Shown here in pieces: positions 56,866-64,000 of a stretch of 64,000 nt of DNA. The translations under genes and the position numbers were made by a program. The DNA comes from Noviherbaspirillum aerium (GTDB taxonomy: Bacteria; Pseudomonadota; Gammaproteobacteria; Burkholderiales; Burkholderiaceae_D): positions 124,001-188,000 of the forward strand of contig NZ_VFAH01000005.1 in the NCBI RefSeq assembly GCF_008929045.1, read 5' to 3'. Numbering within the stretch: the first letter of the stretch is position 1; each line of letters begins with the position of its first letter. Under the pieces are notes generated by a model that saw only the letters and a list, made by a program, of their open reading frames with translations, was not told the origin of the DNA and did no database searches.

Positions 56866-57471
56866 ATGAAACAGCCATCCGAAAGAAGCAGGCGCCGGGC
56901 ATCCGGCGCCATCACCGGCAACAGCCAGCCGCAGCTCCTGCTCGACAAGTTGGGCGAGCGGCTGGCGTTCGAGCGCAGCGGCGTCCAGTTCTACGATGCG
57001 CTGATTGCGAAGTTCGAGGCTTCGCAGGACAGCTCCACCAGCATGACCCTCGCCGACTTGCAGAAGATACGCCAGGATGAGGCGCGCCATGCCGACATGC
57101 TGGCCGCGGCCATTGCCGGCGCGGGCGCCGAGCCGGGAGCGCAGACGCCGTCGGCGCAGCTGGTCGGCATCGAATCGCAGGGCCTGAAGCAGGTGCTGGA
57201 TGATCCGGACTCCACCATCGCGCAATCGCTGCATGCGCTGCTGGTGGCCGAGATGACCGACAATGCCGGGTGGGAGCTGCTGATCGCACTGGCCGAAGAC
57301 CATGGGCAGATGGCGCTGATCAGCGAGTTCAGCGTGGCGCTCGACGAGGAGCGCGCCCATCTCATGCAGGTGCAGAACTGGTATGAGGAAGCGACCATCG
57401 GCAAGGCCGTCTCGGACGGTGCGCTGATCGATGACGTGAGCGACATGAATCCCTCGTCGTCGCTGCATTGA
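56866..57471 (+). CDS. Ferritin-like domain protein
   Basis: 201 residues with a basic N-terminus (PSERSRRRASGA), then a four-helix-bundle pattern with carboxylate/His motifs: LAFERSGVQFYDALI, IRQDEARHADML, LLVAEMTDNAGWELL and ALDEERAHLMQV. These are the ExxH-type residues of a di-iron ferritin-like site. A GAGG ribosome site precedes the ATG used; the frame is open further upstream inside the preceding gene. It is probably co-transcribed with the PNPOx-like gene. Function (iron or stress related) is inferred. Confidence 0.83.
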   Translation: MKQPSERSRRRASGAITGNSQPQLLLDKLGERLAFERSGVQFYDALIAKFEASQDSSTSMTLADLQKIRQDEARHADMLAAAIAGAGAEPGAQTPSAQLVGIESQGLKQVLDDPDSTIAQSLHALLVAEMTDNAGWELLIALAEDHGQMALISEFSVALDEERAHLMQVQNWYEEATIGKAVSDGALIDDVSDMNPSSSLH

Positions 57472-57518
57472 GCCCTGTAGTCCGTAGTCGCCTGCCCGGG
57501 CGCCTGTCACGATAACGC

Positions 57519-58421
57519 CTATTGCGGCGGCGCGCCGCCCGGTTCGCTCAGATAGGCCACCAGCTGCCTTGCCTGCGCCGACAGCTGATCGAGATCGCGC
57601 ACGCCGAGCCGGAGTTCGCGCGTCGCCCAGGGATCGTCAAGGGCGATGATCGCGGTCGCGGCATCAGCCTGATGCCGCCGCGCCACCGCTTCCGGCAAAA
57701 CGGCAAGTCCCACGCCCTGCGCCACCAGCTGCGCCAGCGCGAAAAAGCTGGGAGTGCGCACGCGCATGGTCAGCGGCCTGCCGAGCAGGGTCGCCCTCTC
57801 TTCCACGAAAGCCTGCAGGGCCCGCTCCCTCGGCATGCCCACAAACGGATAACCGAGCGCCTCGCGCAGCAGGCAATGACCGCGATCCGCCAGCGCATGG
57901 CCGCCGGGCACGAACAGGACCAGCCGGTCATGGCGAAAGGGCAGCGTCATGATGCCGGTCAGGGAAATATTTCCATCCAATACACCCAGATCGACTTCAT
58001 CCGCGAGCAAGGCGTGCAGAACCTGCGCGCTCGGCTTTTCCTCGATCTGCAGGTCGACTTCAGGGAAATCGTTCAGGAAGGGGCCGAGCGCCGGCGGCAG
58101 GAAGGTACTGCTGGCAACCGTATTGGCCGCGACTCTGACATGAACGCGGCGCTGGCCGGCCAGGGTCTTGAGCGCATCATCAAGCTGCTGCGATTCGCCG
58201 ACGACCCGGCGTGCATGATCGAGCGCGATCCGCCCGGCGGGCGTCGGCGTCATGCCGTCGGCGTGGCGCAAAAACAGCGGCAGCCCGATGCGCTGTTCCA
58301 GCAGGCGCAATCGATTGCTGGCCGCGGACAGGGCGAGCGGGAAAGCGGCGGCCGCGCGGCTCAGGCTTCCGGTATCGGCAATAGCCATCAACAAGCGCAG
58401 ATCCGTCAGATCGAAGTGCAT
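57519..58421 (-). CDS. LysR family transcriptional regulator
   Basis: A 300-residue LysR regulator: winged helix FDLTDLRLLMAIADTGSLSR and SNRLRLLEQRIGLPLF, and an effector domain (about 90-295) with FLNDFPEVDLQIEEKPSAQV. A GGAG ribosome site is present. It is divergent from a second EamA transporter gene, repeating the arrangement seen 3.5 kb earlier. The two LysR proteins differ clearly in sequence. Confidence 0.92.
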   Translation of the reverse strand: MHFDLTDLRLLMAIADTGSLSRAAAAFPLALSAASNRLRLLEQRIGLPLFLRHADGMTPTPAGRIALDHARRVVGESQQLDDALKTLAGQRRVHVRVAANTVASSTFLPPALGPFLNDFPEVDLQIEEKPSAQVLHALLADEVDLGVLDGNISLTGIMTLPFRHDRLVLFVPGGHALADRGHCLLREALGYPFVGMPRERALQAFVEERATLLGRPLTMRVRTPSFFALAQLVAQGVGLAVLPEAVARRHQADAATAIIALDDPWATRELRLGVRDLDQLSAQARQLVAYLSEPGGAPPQ

Positions 58422-58443
58422 GCCTTCTCCATCGACGAAGGGT

Positions 58444-58469
58444 TGCTACAGAAAATACGCATTTTAGCA
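58444..58469. promoter_or_regulatory. Inverted repeats between LysR and EamA genes
   Basis: AAAAT-N4-ATTTT nested within TGCTA ... TAGCA in the short divergent gap. It is a candidate regulator site, but symmetry is offset by a few bases. Confidence 0.35.
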
Positions 58470-58515
58470 GCCGTGTCTTCGCGGCAGAATAAGCCTCTTG
58501 CTTGCAACCGGATGG

Positions 58516-59532
58516 ATGATGTTCAAAACCCTGCCACATGCCGCAACCGCCTGGACCCGGGATGGCCGGCTTTACGCCTTCCTTGCCGCCGCCGGTTTTT
58601 CCCTGAAGGCCATCTTCGTCAAGCTGGCGTACCAGTCGCATCCGATTGAACCGCTCACGCTGCTCGCGCTGCGCATGGCGTTCGCCCTGCCCCTGTTCCT
58701 GTGGCTGATCTGGAAGAGCCGTACCCCGGACAGCCGGCCGCTGTCGCGCGGCGATGCCGGACGCATCTGGATGCTGGCCCTGCTCGGCTATTATCTGTCC
58801 AGCCTGTTCGACTTCCATGGCCTGACCTATATCAGCGCCGGACTGGAGCGCATGATTCTTTACCTGTATCCGACGATGGTGCTGCTGCTAGACGCCTGCC
58901 GCACGCGCAAGGCGCCGTCCGCGCGCACCTGGCTGGCGATGGCGGTGTGCTATGCCGGGCTGGCCATCGCCTTCGGTCACGACCTGCGGCAGGCCGGGCA
59001 GGGCATCGATGTGCTCAAGGGGGCGGCCTGGGTGTTCGCCAGCGCCGTTACCTACGCGCTCTACTACCTCGGCACCGGCGACATGGTCAAGCGCATGGGC
59101 TCGATGCGGCTTGCCGGCCTGGCCGGCAGCGCCTCCTGCGCGCTGGTGCTCGGGCACTTCCTGCTGTTCGGTCATCCCGGGGAATTGCCGCAGCTGCCGG
59201 CCGACATCTATGGCTGGTCGCTGCTGATGGCGGTGCTGTCGACCGCCTTGCCGATCTACTGGCTGGCGCTCGCCATCCAGCGCCTTGGCGCGCCGCAGGC
59301 CGCCGCCGTCGGCACGCTCGGCCCGGTGCTGACCGTGCTCGCTGCCTGGATCATGCTGGATGAATCGCTATCCTTGCTGCAGCTTGCGGGCCTTGGCCTG
59401 GTGATGCTGGGCGTCACCCGCCTGAAACCGGCAGGCCCGGCCCGGCCGGCGGCCGCATCGCCCATGCCAGCCGCTCCTGCCGCGCCTTTGACGCCTCCGG
59501 TGCCTTCAACGCCCCAGGCGCGCCCGTCATGA
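58516..59532 (+). CDS. EamA family drug/metabolite transporter
   Basis: 338 residues with ten predicted TMs in two EamA repeats (FLAAAGFSLKAIFVKLAYQS at the start, AVGTLGPVLTVLAAWIMLDE near the end of repeat 2), plus a 40-residue Pro/Ala-rich C-terminal tail. The start is taken at the first of two ATGs; a TTG lies six codons upstream. The substrate is unknown. It is divergent from its presumed LysR regulator. Confidence 0.88.
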   Translation: MMFKTLPHAATAWTRDGRLYAFLAAAGFSLKAIFVKLAYQSHPIEPLTLLALRMAFALPLFLWLIWKSRTPDSRPLSRGDAGRIWMLALLGYYLSSLFDFHGLTYISAGLERMILYLYPTMVLLLDACRTRKAPSARTWLAMAVCYAGLAIAFGHDLRQAGQGIDVLKGAAWVFASAVTYALYYLGTGDMVKRMGSMRLAGLAGSASCALVLGHFLLFGHPGELPQLPADIYGWSLLMAVLSTALPIYWLALAIQRLGAPQAAAVGTLGPVLTVLAAWIMLDESLSLLQLAGLGLVMLGVTRLKPAGPARPAAASPMPAAPAAPLTPPVPSTPQARPS

Positions 59533-59548
59533 ATCGGAGAACCGCATC

Positions 59549-60268
59549 ATGAGCCTTGCCGTCGCGCTGGTCTTCCTGCTTGCAGGATTCGTCAAGGGCG
59601 TGATCGGCCTCGGACTGCCGACGGTGGCGGTCGGGCTGCTCGGCCTGTTCATGGCGCCGGTGCAGGCGGTCGCCCTGCTGGTGGTGCCTTCGCTGGTGAC
59701 GAACGTCTGGCAATTGCTGGCCGGGCCGGGCTTTCTGGCATTGACGCGGCGCCTGTGGCCGATGCTGCTGGGCTTTTGCGCCGGTACCTGGGCGGCGGCG
59801 CTCATCCTGGGGGCGGATGCCGGCGGGCAGGCGGGCAGGATGCTGGGCATTGCGCTGGTGGCCTATGCGCTCTACGGCCTGAGCAAGAAACGCCTTTCGG
59901 TATCGCCGGCGCAGGAACGCTGGCTGTCGCCGCTGGTGGGCATCGTTACCGGTCTCATCGCCACCGCGACCGGCGTGTTCGTGGTGCCGGCGGTGCCTTA
60001 CCTGCAGGCTCTGAACCTGGAAAAGGAAGAACTGGTGCAGGCGCTCGGCCTGTCGTTTACCGTATCGACGATAGGCTTGGCCGCCGTGTTGATGGCGCAG
60101 GGGAATTTCCAACTGTCGCTGGCCGGCGCCTCGCTGGCTTCCCTCATTCCCGCGCTGGGCGGCATGTTCATCGGCCAGTGGGTGCGCAGCCGGGTGCGGG
60201 CGGAGACATTCCGGCTGCTCTTCTTCGTCGGGCTGCTCCTGCTCGGCGCGCACCTGGCGCTGCGCTGA
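59549..60268 (+). CDS. TauE/SafE family sulfite exporter-like permease
   Basis: 239 residues with about seven to eight hydrophobic helices and the family's repeated motif GFVKGVIGLGLPTVAVGLLG and, in the second half, ATGVFVVPAVPYLQAL. The family exports sulfite, sulfoacetate and other organosulfur anions. The ATG lies 16 bases after the EamA gene, so the two are probably in one operon. It converges on the anti-sigma gene. Confidence 0.9.
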   Translation: MSLAVALVFLLAGFVKGVIGLGLPTVAVGLLGLFMAPVQAVALLVVPSLVTNVWQLLAGPGFLALTRRLWPMLLGFCAGTWAAALILGADAGGQAGRMLGIALVAYALYGLSKKRLSVSPAQERWLSPLVGIVTGLIATATGVFVVPAVPYLQALNLEKEELVQALGLSFTVSTIGLAAVLMAQGNFQLSLAGASLASLIPALGGMFIGQWVRSRVRAETFRLLFFVGLLLLGAHLALR

Positions 60269-60286
60269 CCGCGCTCGGGCTGCGGG

Positions 60287-61018
60287 TCAGATGCGCAGCC
60301 AGGAGCCCTTGTAGATCACCGGTCCGCTCGGCGCATTCGGATTGGGCGAGCCGCCCTTGGGCTCCAGGCTGATGGCCAGTACCGGCACCGTTTCCGGCGT
60401 CGCGTTTTCCGGCAGCGGCAGCGTCACCGTGCCGTTCGCGGCGACCAGGCCGAGCGAGCGCGGCGCGCCTTCCTTCGGCACGGCCCACAATTCCAGGCTC
60501 TTGTCGGCCCCTACCTGCTGCTGGGTGACCACCTTCACCGTCATCTGCCGCCGGCGCGCGTCGCCGGTGATCACCATGACAGTCTGCGCTTTTTCATCCG
60601 CCAGGGTAGCGACATAGTTGGCCGCCGGCGCGGCGAAGTCCGGCGCCCTGGTCAGCAGTACGGTGGCAAGGATGGTGGCCAGCGCCGTCGAAGCCATGCC
60701 GAGCCCGCGCCAGAAACCGAGGTCTTCGCGCAAGCCGAGCCAGAAGGACTTGCGCGCCTGGTTGACCCGCACGCTGCGCAGGTCGAGCTGCTTTTCGATC
60801 GCCGCCCAGACGGCGGGCGAAGGCTGGGCGGCCGGAGCGAATTCGGCCATCGGATGCAGCCGGTCCTGCCATTGCGCCACCGCCTGCCGCAAGCTCGCGT
60901 CATTGGCCAGCCAGCTTTCGAAACGGCGGCGCGCGCCGCCGCGCAGCGTGCCGAGCACATATTCCGCAACCAGTTTCTCGCGCAACTGCGCGTTGGTTTG
61001 AAGATGCCGCAGATTCAT
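60287..61018 (-). CDS. Anti-sigma factor, RskA-like
   Basis: A 243-residue single-pass membrane protein. The cytoplasmic N-terminal anti-sigma domain (about 1-85) has LVAEYVLGTLRGGARRRFE, the anti-sigma-K pattern, without a zinc-finger HxxxCxxC. One TM follows (about 103-125; GMASTALATILATVLLT). The periplasmic C-terminal domain contains LELWAVPKEGAPRSLGL. Its ATG overlaps the sigma gene stop by 4 bases. It should hold the ECF sigma inactive until regulated proteolysis. Confidence 0.9.
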   Translation of the reverse strand: MNLRHLQTNAQLREKLVAEYVLGTLRGGARRRFESWLANDASLRQAVAQWQDRLHPMAEFAPAAQPSPAVWAAIEKQLDLRSVRVNQARKSFWLGLREDLGFWRGLGMASTALATILATVLLTRAPDFAAPAANYVATLADEKAQTVMVITGDARRRQMTVKVVTQQQVGADKSLELWAVPKEGAPRSLGLVAANGTVTLPLPENATPETVPVLAISLEPKGGSPNPNAPSGPVIYKGSWLRI

Positions 61019-61596
61019 GCGCCCTCCAGCCTGGACAGACAGTTGCGCAGCCGTTCGAGGCCGCGGCGGATCCAGGTCTTGACGGTGCCGATCGGCAGCG
61101 TCATCTGCTCGGCGACTTCGCTGTGCGACAGGTCGTGGTAGAAGGCCAGCGCGATCGCCTGCCGATGCAGTCCCTCAAGGCGCGACAGGCAATGCGCCAA
61201 TGCCTTGGCATCGCCGCTCATCTGCAGCGCATCGAACGGCGTTGGCGCGGTGCTTTCCAGTGCTTCCATCACATCCTTGTCGAAAGTATCGGCATCGATT
61301 TCAACGGTGTCATCGAGGCGGCGCAGCATGTCGAATGCCTTGTTGCGCACGATGGTGGTCATCCATGTCATCGGCGCAGCGAGGCTTTCCTGATAGGTCC
61401 CGGCGTTGTTCCAGATATTGACGAAACTTTCCTGCAAAACCTCCTCAGCCAGTTCCTTCTTTACCAATATACGCAAGGCAAAGCCAAACAGTTTCGCGGA
61501 AGTGGCGTCATAGAGGGCGCGGAAGGCGGCGGCGTCGCGCCGCGCCACGGCGGCGAGATGGATCCTGAGCTGCGCATTGAGGTTGTCGTTTGACAA
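61015..61596 (-). CDS. ECF RNA polymerase sigma factor (SigK-like)
   Basis: 193 residues from a TTG start: region 2 (FRALYDATSAKLFGFALRIL, EVLQESFVNIW) and region 4 (SHSEVAEQMTLPIGTVKTWI). The frame extends upstream to an ATG, but a perfect TATAAT lies inside that extension, so translation most likely begins at the TTG (SNDNLNAQLR). It is coupled to the RskA-like anti-sigma gene. The regulon is unknown. Confidence 0.88.
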   Translation of the reverse strand: MSNDNLNAQLRIHLAAVARRDAAAFRALYDATSAKLFGFALRILVKKELAEEVLQESFVNIWNNAGTYQESLAAPMTWMTTIVRNKAFDMLRRLDDTVEIDADTFDKDVMEALESTAPTPFDALQMSGDAKALAHCLSRLEGLHRQAIALAFYHDLSHSEVAEQMTLPIGTVKTWIRRGLERLRNCLSRLEGA

Positions 61597-61644
61597 TGTC
61601 CGGCCCGTCCGAGGAAGAATGAAGCCTTGCGGCAATAAGCGCTG

Positions 61645-61650
61645 ATTATA
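61645..61650 (-). promoter_or_regulatory. -10 box upstream of the ECF sigma gene
   Basis: Reads TATAAT on the minus strand, about 49 bases before the chosen TTG start. The -35 region is not recognisable. Confidence 0.45.
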
Positions 61651-61825
61651 GTATGCGCAACTCTTGCATCGCGATACGGCTCCAAGAAAGTCCCGGAGCG
61701 CAGGCATGGACAGGCCATTCCGGCAACAAAAGACTTGTTTGTGCCTTTACATATTGCGGTGCAAATGGAAAAAGCACGTTCACGCTATAAAATGCAGGCT
61801 TGTTACCTGCATATACATCTAGATA

Positions 61826-62197
61826 ATGTCAGAATCCGTCCGCATCGATAAATGGCTCTGGGCCGCCCGCTTCTTCAAAACCCGCTCGATGGCGACCGAC
61901 GCCGTCGACGGCGGCAAGGTACGCCTGAACGGGGACCGCATCAAGCCGGCGCGCAGCGTCAAGCCCGGCGACACGCTCGACATCGACAATGGCTCGACCG
62001 AATGGGAAGTCGTGGTGAAAGACCTTGCCGACAAGCGCGGCTCCGCCGCCATTGCCCAGACCCTGTACGAGGAAACCGAACGCAGCATTGCCGAACGGGA
62101 TAAGAAAGCGGAACAGCGACGCTTTTTCCGCGAACCGGGAGAGGCGATCAAGGGCCGGCCGACCAAGCGCGACAGGCGCCTGATCGACAAATTCTGA
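61826..62197 (+). CDS. hslR: S4-domain RNA-binding protein, Hsp15-like
   Basis: A 123-residue protein: S4 domain (about 5-60; VRIDKWLWAARFFKTRSMAT, GKVRLNGDRIKPA) and a basic C-terminal tail (RFFREPGEAIKGRPTKRDRR), the Hsp15 layout. Hsp15 rescues stalled 50S subunits carrying nascent chains after heat shock. No clear Shine-Dalgarno is seen. A TGCAGG/CCTGCA hairpin lies just upstream (61794-61812), with TATAAA before it. A hairpin terminator follows the gene. Confidence 0.92.
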   Translation: MSESVRIDKWLWAARFFKTRSMATDAVDGGKVRLNGDRIKPARSVKPGDTLDIDNGSTEWEVVVKDLADKRGSAAIAQTLYEETERSIAERDKKAEQRRFFREPGEAIKGRPTKRDRRLIDKF

Positions 62198-62220
62198 TCC
62201 GCTGTCGCATGCGGAAACCG

Positions 62221-62248
62221 GCTGCGCACGTGCTGCGCAGCGGCTTTT
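62221..62248 (+). terminator. Terminator after hslR
   Basis: A perfect 8-base stem GCTGCGCA / TGCGCAGC with a 5-base loop, followed by GGCTTTT, 24 bases past the stop. Confidence 0.55.
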
Positions 62249-62288
62249 GCTGCACCGCATGACTAGAATTCTCCCTCTAAGTTCCTGT

Positions 62289-62318
62289 TTGACATTTATA
62301 CTACGGTAGATAATAGTA
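62289..62318 (+). promoter_or_regulatory. Promoter and candidate operator of the TetR gene
   Basis: TTGACA (perfect -35), 17-base spacer and AATAGT (4 of 6 for -10). An inverted repeat TACTA-N10-TAGTA occupies the spacer and -10, a position where a TetR protein would block its own promoter. Confidence 0.6.
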
Positions 62319-62388
62319 CGAGCGTTCGCTTCAGGTTATATGCCGATTACGCCGTGCTGAATTTTGAAATTTTTGATAGGGCACCACT

Positions 62389-63072
62389 GTGGCAACCAAC
62401 ATGACCGACTCGACAACCAAACTGATGCGCAAGGGCGAGCTGACCCGTGCCGCGATTCTCGATGTGGCACTCGACCTCGCCAGCCGCGATGGACTGGAAG
62501 GCCTGACCATCGGTTTGCTTGCCGACAAGATGAACATGAGCAAGTCGGGCGTGTTTGCGCATTTCGGGTCGCGTGAGGATTTGCAGATTGAAGTCGTGAA
62601 GCTGTATCACCACCACTTCGAACAGGAAGTGTTCTATCCCAGCATGAAAGAACCGCGCGGCTTGCCCCGCCTGCAGGCGATGTTCGCCCGCTGGGTCAAG
62701 CGCGTGTCGGTCGAGATCGCATCCGGCTGCATCTACATCAGCGGCGCCGTCGAATATGACGACCGCCCCGGTGCGATCCGCGAAGAGTTGGCCGGCATGG
62801 TTCGCGCATGGAAAAACGCCCTGCGCCGCTGCGTCGTGCAAACCATCGAGATGGGGCATCTGTCGGCCGATACCGATCCCGACCAGCTGGTCTTCGAGAC
62901 GTACGGCCTCATCCTTGCCCTGCATCACGATGCGCGTTTCCTGAAGTTGCCCGGCAGCGTGAACCGCGCCGAAGTCGGGTTTGAACGACTGGTCAGGAGT
63001 TACCAGAATCCGCAGTCCGTTTCCGAACAGGACGCGGCTGCAAAACCGAATCCCAAATCCGCTGTCAAGTAG
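62389..63072 (+). CDS. TetR family transcriptional regulator
   Basis: 227 residues from a GTG start (or four fewer from the ATG of MTDSTTKL). The N-terminal helix-turn-helix is clear: RAAILDVALDLASRDGLEGL and LLADKMNMSKSGVFAHFGS. The C-terminal ligand domain contains VSVEIASGCIYISGAVEYDD. The last 15 residues are a polar tail. It lies 36 bases before an acyl-CoA dehydrogenase gene on the same strand, so it is likely a fatty-acid or acyl-CoA responsive repressor of that operon and of itself. Confidence 0.9.
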   Translation: MATNMTDSTTKLMRKGELTRAAILDVALDLASRDGLEGLTIGLLADKMNMSKSGVFAHFGSREDLQIEVVKLYHHHFEQEVFYPSMKEPRGLPRLQAMFARWVKRVSVEIASGCIYISGAVEYDDRPGAIREELAGMVRAWKNALRRCVVQTIEMGHLSADTDPDQLVFETYGLILALHHDARFLKLPGSVNRAEVGFERLVRSYQNPQSVSEQDAAAKPNPKSAVK

Positions 63073-63108
63073 ACAGCCTAATCCGTTCAGACGTCAGGAG
63101 AAAACACC

Positions 63109-64000
63109 ATGGGTCAATACGTCGCTCCCTTGCGCGACATGCAGTTCGTGCTGCATGAGCTGCTGAAAGTGGAAGATGAGTTCAAGCAACTGCCGAAGCA
63201 CGCAGAGATCGACAAGGACATCATCAACCAGCTACTGGAAGAGGGCGGCAAGTTTTCCTCCCAGGTGGTTTTCCCGCTGAACCATTCCGGCGACCGCGAA
63301 GGCTGCCGCCTCGACAAGGAAACCCATGTGGTGCAGACGCCCACCGGTTTCAAGGAAGCCTATCAGCAGTATGTCGAAGCCGGCTGGCCGGCGCTGTCCT
63401 GCGACCCCGAGTTCGGCGGCCAGGGCCTGCCGCTCGTGATCAACAATTCCTTCTACGAGATGCTGAACTCGGCCAACCAGGCCTGGACCATGTATCCCGG
63501 CCTGTCGCACGGCGCCTACGAGGCGCTGCATGCGCACGGCACGCCAGAGCTGAAGGCGCTGTATCTGCCCAAGCTGGTTTCCGGCGAATGGACCGGCACC
63601 ATGTGCCTGACCGAGCCGCATTGCGGCACCGACCTGGGCCTCCTGCGCACCAAGGCCGAGCCTCAGGTGGACGGCTCCTACAAGATCAGCGGAGGCAAGA
63701 TCTTCATCTCCGCCGGCGAACATGAAATGTCGGCCAACATCATCCACCTGGTGCTGGCGCGCCTGCCGGATGCGCCGTCGGGCACCAAGGGCATCTCGCT
63801 GTTCCTGGTGCCGAAGTACATCCCCGATGCCGACGGCAATCCGGGCGAGCGCAATCCGATCTTCTGCGGCGCGATCGAGGAAAAGATGGGCATCCACGGC
63901 AACTCCACCTGCCAGATGAACCTCGACGGCGCGCGCGGCTGGCTGATCGGCGAGCCGAACAAGGGCCTGAACGCAATGTTCGTGATGATGAACGCGGCCC
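63109..64000 (+). CDS. Acyl-CoA dehydrogenase, 5' part
   Basis: A FAD-dependent acyl-CoA dehydrogenase cut by the window edge after 297 codons. It starts MGQYVAPLRDMQFVLHE with an AGGAG ribosome site. The N-terminal extension and the FAD/substrate motif MCLTEPHCGTDLGLLRTKAE fit the long (about 600-residue) class that includes DmdC-like enzymes. The middle domain is visible (KISGGKIFISAGEHEM, SLFLVPKYIPD). The catalytic Glu lies outside the window. The substrate (short- or long-chain, or methylmercaptopropionyl-CoA) cannot be decided. Confidence 0.93.
   Translation, partial: MGQYVAPLRDMQFVLHELLKVEDEFKQLPKHAEIDKDIINQLLEEGGKFSSQVVFPLNHSGDREGCRLDKETHVVQTPTGFKEAYQQYVEAGWPALSCDPEFGGQGLPLVINNSFYEMLNSANQAWTMYPGLSHGAYEALHAHGTPELKALYLPKLVSGEWTGTMCLTEPHCGTDLGLLRTKAEPQVDGSYKISGGKIFISAGEHEMSANIIHLVLARLPDAPSGTKGISLFLVPKYIPDADGNPGERNPIFCGAIEEKMGIHGNSTCQMNLDGARGWLIGEPNKGLNAMFVMMNAA

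Noticed and set aside
61794-61812. Hairpin TGCAGG-N7-CCTGCA just before hslR considered as an RNA thermometer
   Set aside because: It does not cover a ribosome site or start codon, and its left arm may precede the transcription start; too little support to call a thermosensor.

Overview
The window is a chromosomal stretch, GC-rich by eye, from a betaproteobacterium of the order Burkholderiales. The Oxalobacteraceae (Herbaspirillum / Noviherbaspirillum-like) are the best guess. This rests on the gene orders (ftsY-ftsE-ftsX-rpoH; lolB-ispE-tRNA-Gln-prs-rplY-pth-ychF; ptsN-hprK-rapZ; ubiE-Tim44-ubiJ-ubiB; fmdB-DUF502-aspS-nudB-exonuclease-clsB) and on the style of the proteins. The genus is an inference. 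No insertion sequence, prophage, CRISPR array or rRNA gene is visible. Most of the window is core genome.

Layout. 1-1.3 kb: end of heme O synthase (ctaB) and a SCO1 copper chaperone, both for cytochrome oxidase assembly. 1.4-5.4 kb, minus strand: ftsY, ftsE, ftsX and the heat-shock sigma factor rpoH, with a perfect CIRCE operator ahead of rpoH. 5.6-9.85 kb: a pair of periplasmic M16 peptidase subunits, rsmD, coaD and a ferredoxin. 9.9-20.5 kb, mostly minus strand: a diguanylate cyclase, a MOSC protein, ychF, a patatin-like phospholipase coupled to pth, rplY, prs, tRNA-Gln(UUG), ispE, lolB and a TPR lipoprotein. 20.7-24.7 kb: mutM, a dynamin-like GTPase and mutY. 24.7-32.05 kb, minus strand: a membrane diguanylate cyclase, a LON-domain protein, rapZ, hprK, ptsN, queF and ilvA. 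32.2-49.96 kb, plus strand: a YqaA protein, a 1332-residue FAD/Fe-S/CCG dehydrogenase, HIT, DUF971, ubiE, Tim44-like, ubiJ, ubiB, a methyltransferase, a sodium:solute symporter, fmdB, DUF502, aspS, nudB, an EEP-family nuclease and clsB.

49.97-64 kb is the accessory part. It holds a MocR regulator divergent from a rhodanese, with a direct-repeat candidate operator between them. Next is an orphan DUF2778 (Tlde1-like) toxin with an overlapping two-helix membrane protein that looks like its immunity partner. Then come two separate LysR/EamA-transporter divergons, a sirtuin, three small stress-type genes (SnoaL-like, PNPOx-like, ferritin-like), a TauE/SafE permease, an ECF sigma/RskA-like anti-sigma pair, an Hsp15-like S4 protein, and a TetR regulator followed by the start of an acyl-CoA dehydrogenase.

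How the genes work together. Several themes are clear from neighbours: respiration (ctaB, sco, ubiE/J/B), proteostasis (rpoH under both sigma-32 logic and apparent HrcA control, Hsp15), oxidative DNA repair (mutM and mutY), regulatory phosphotransfer (ptsN, hprK, rapZ), envelope biogenesis (lolB, ftsEX, clsB) and translation (aspS, pth, rplY, rsmD, tRNA-Gln). The least ordinary signals are the CIRCE-rpoH link, the toxin-immunity pair, the MocR direct repeats, a 52-bp perfect palindrome after the symporter gene, and operator-like repeats in the LysR and TetR promoter regions.
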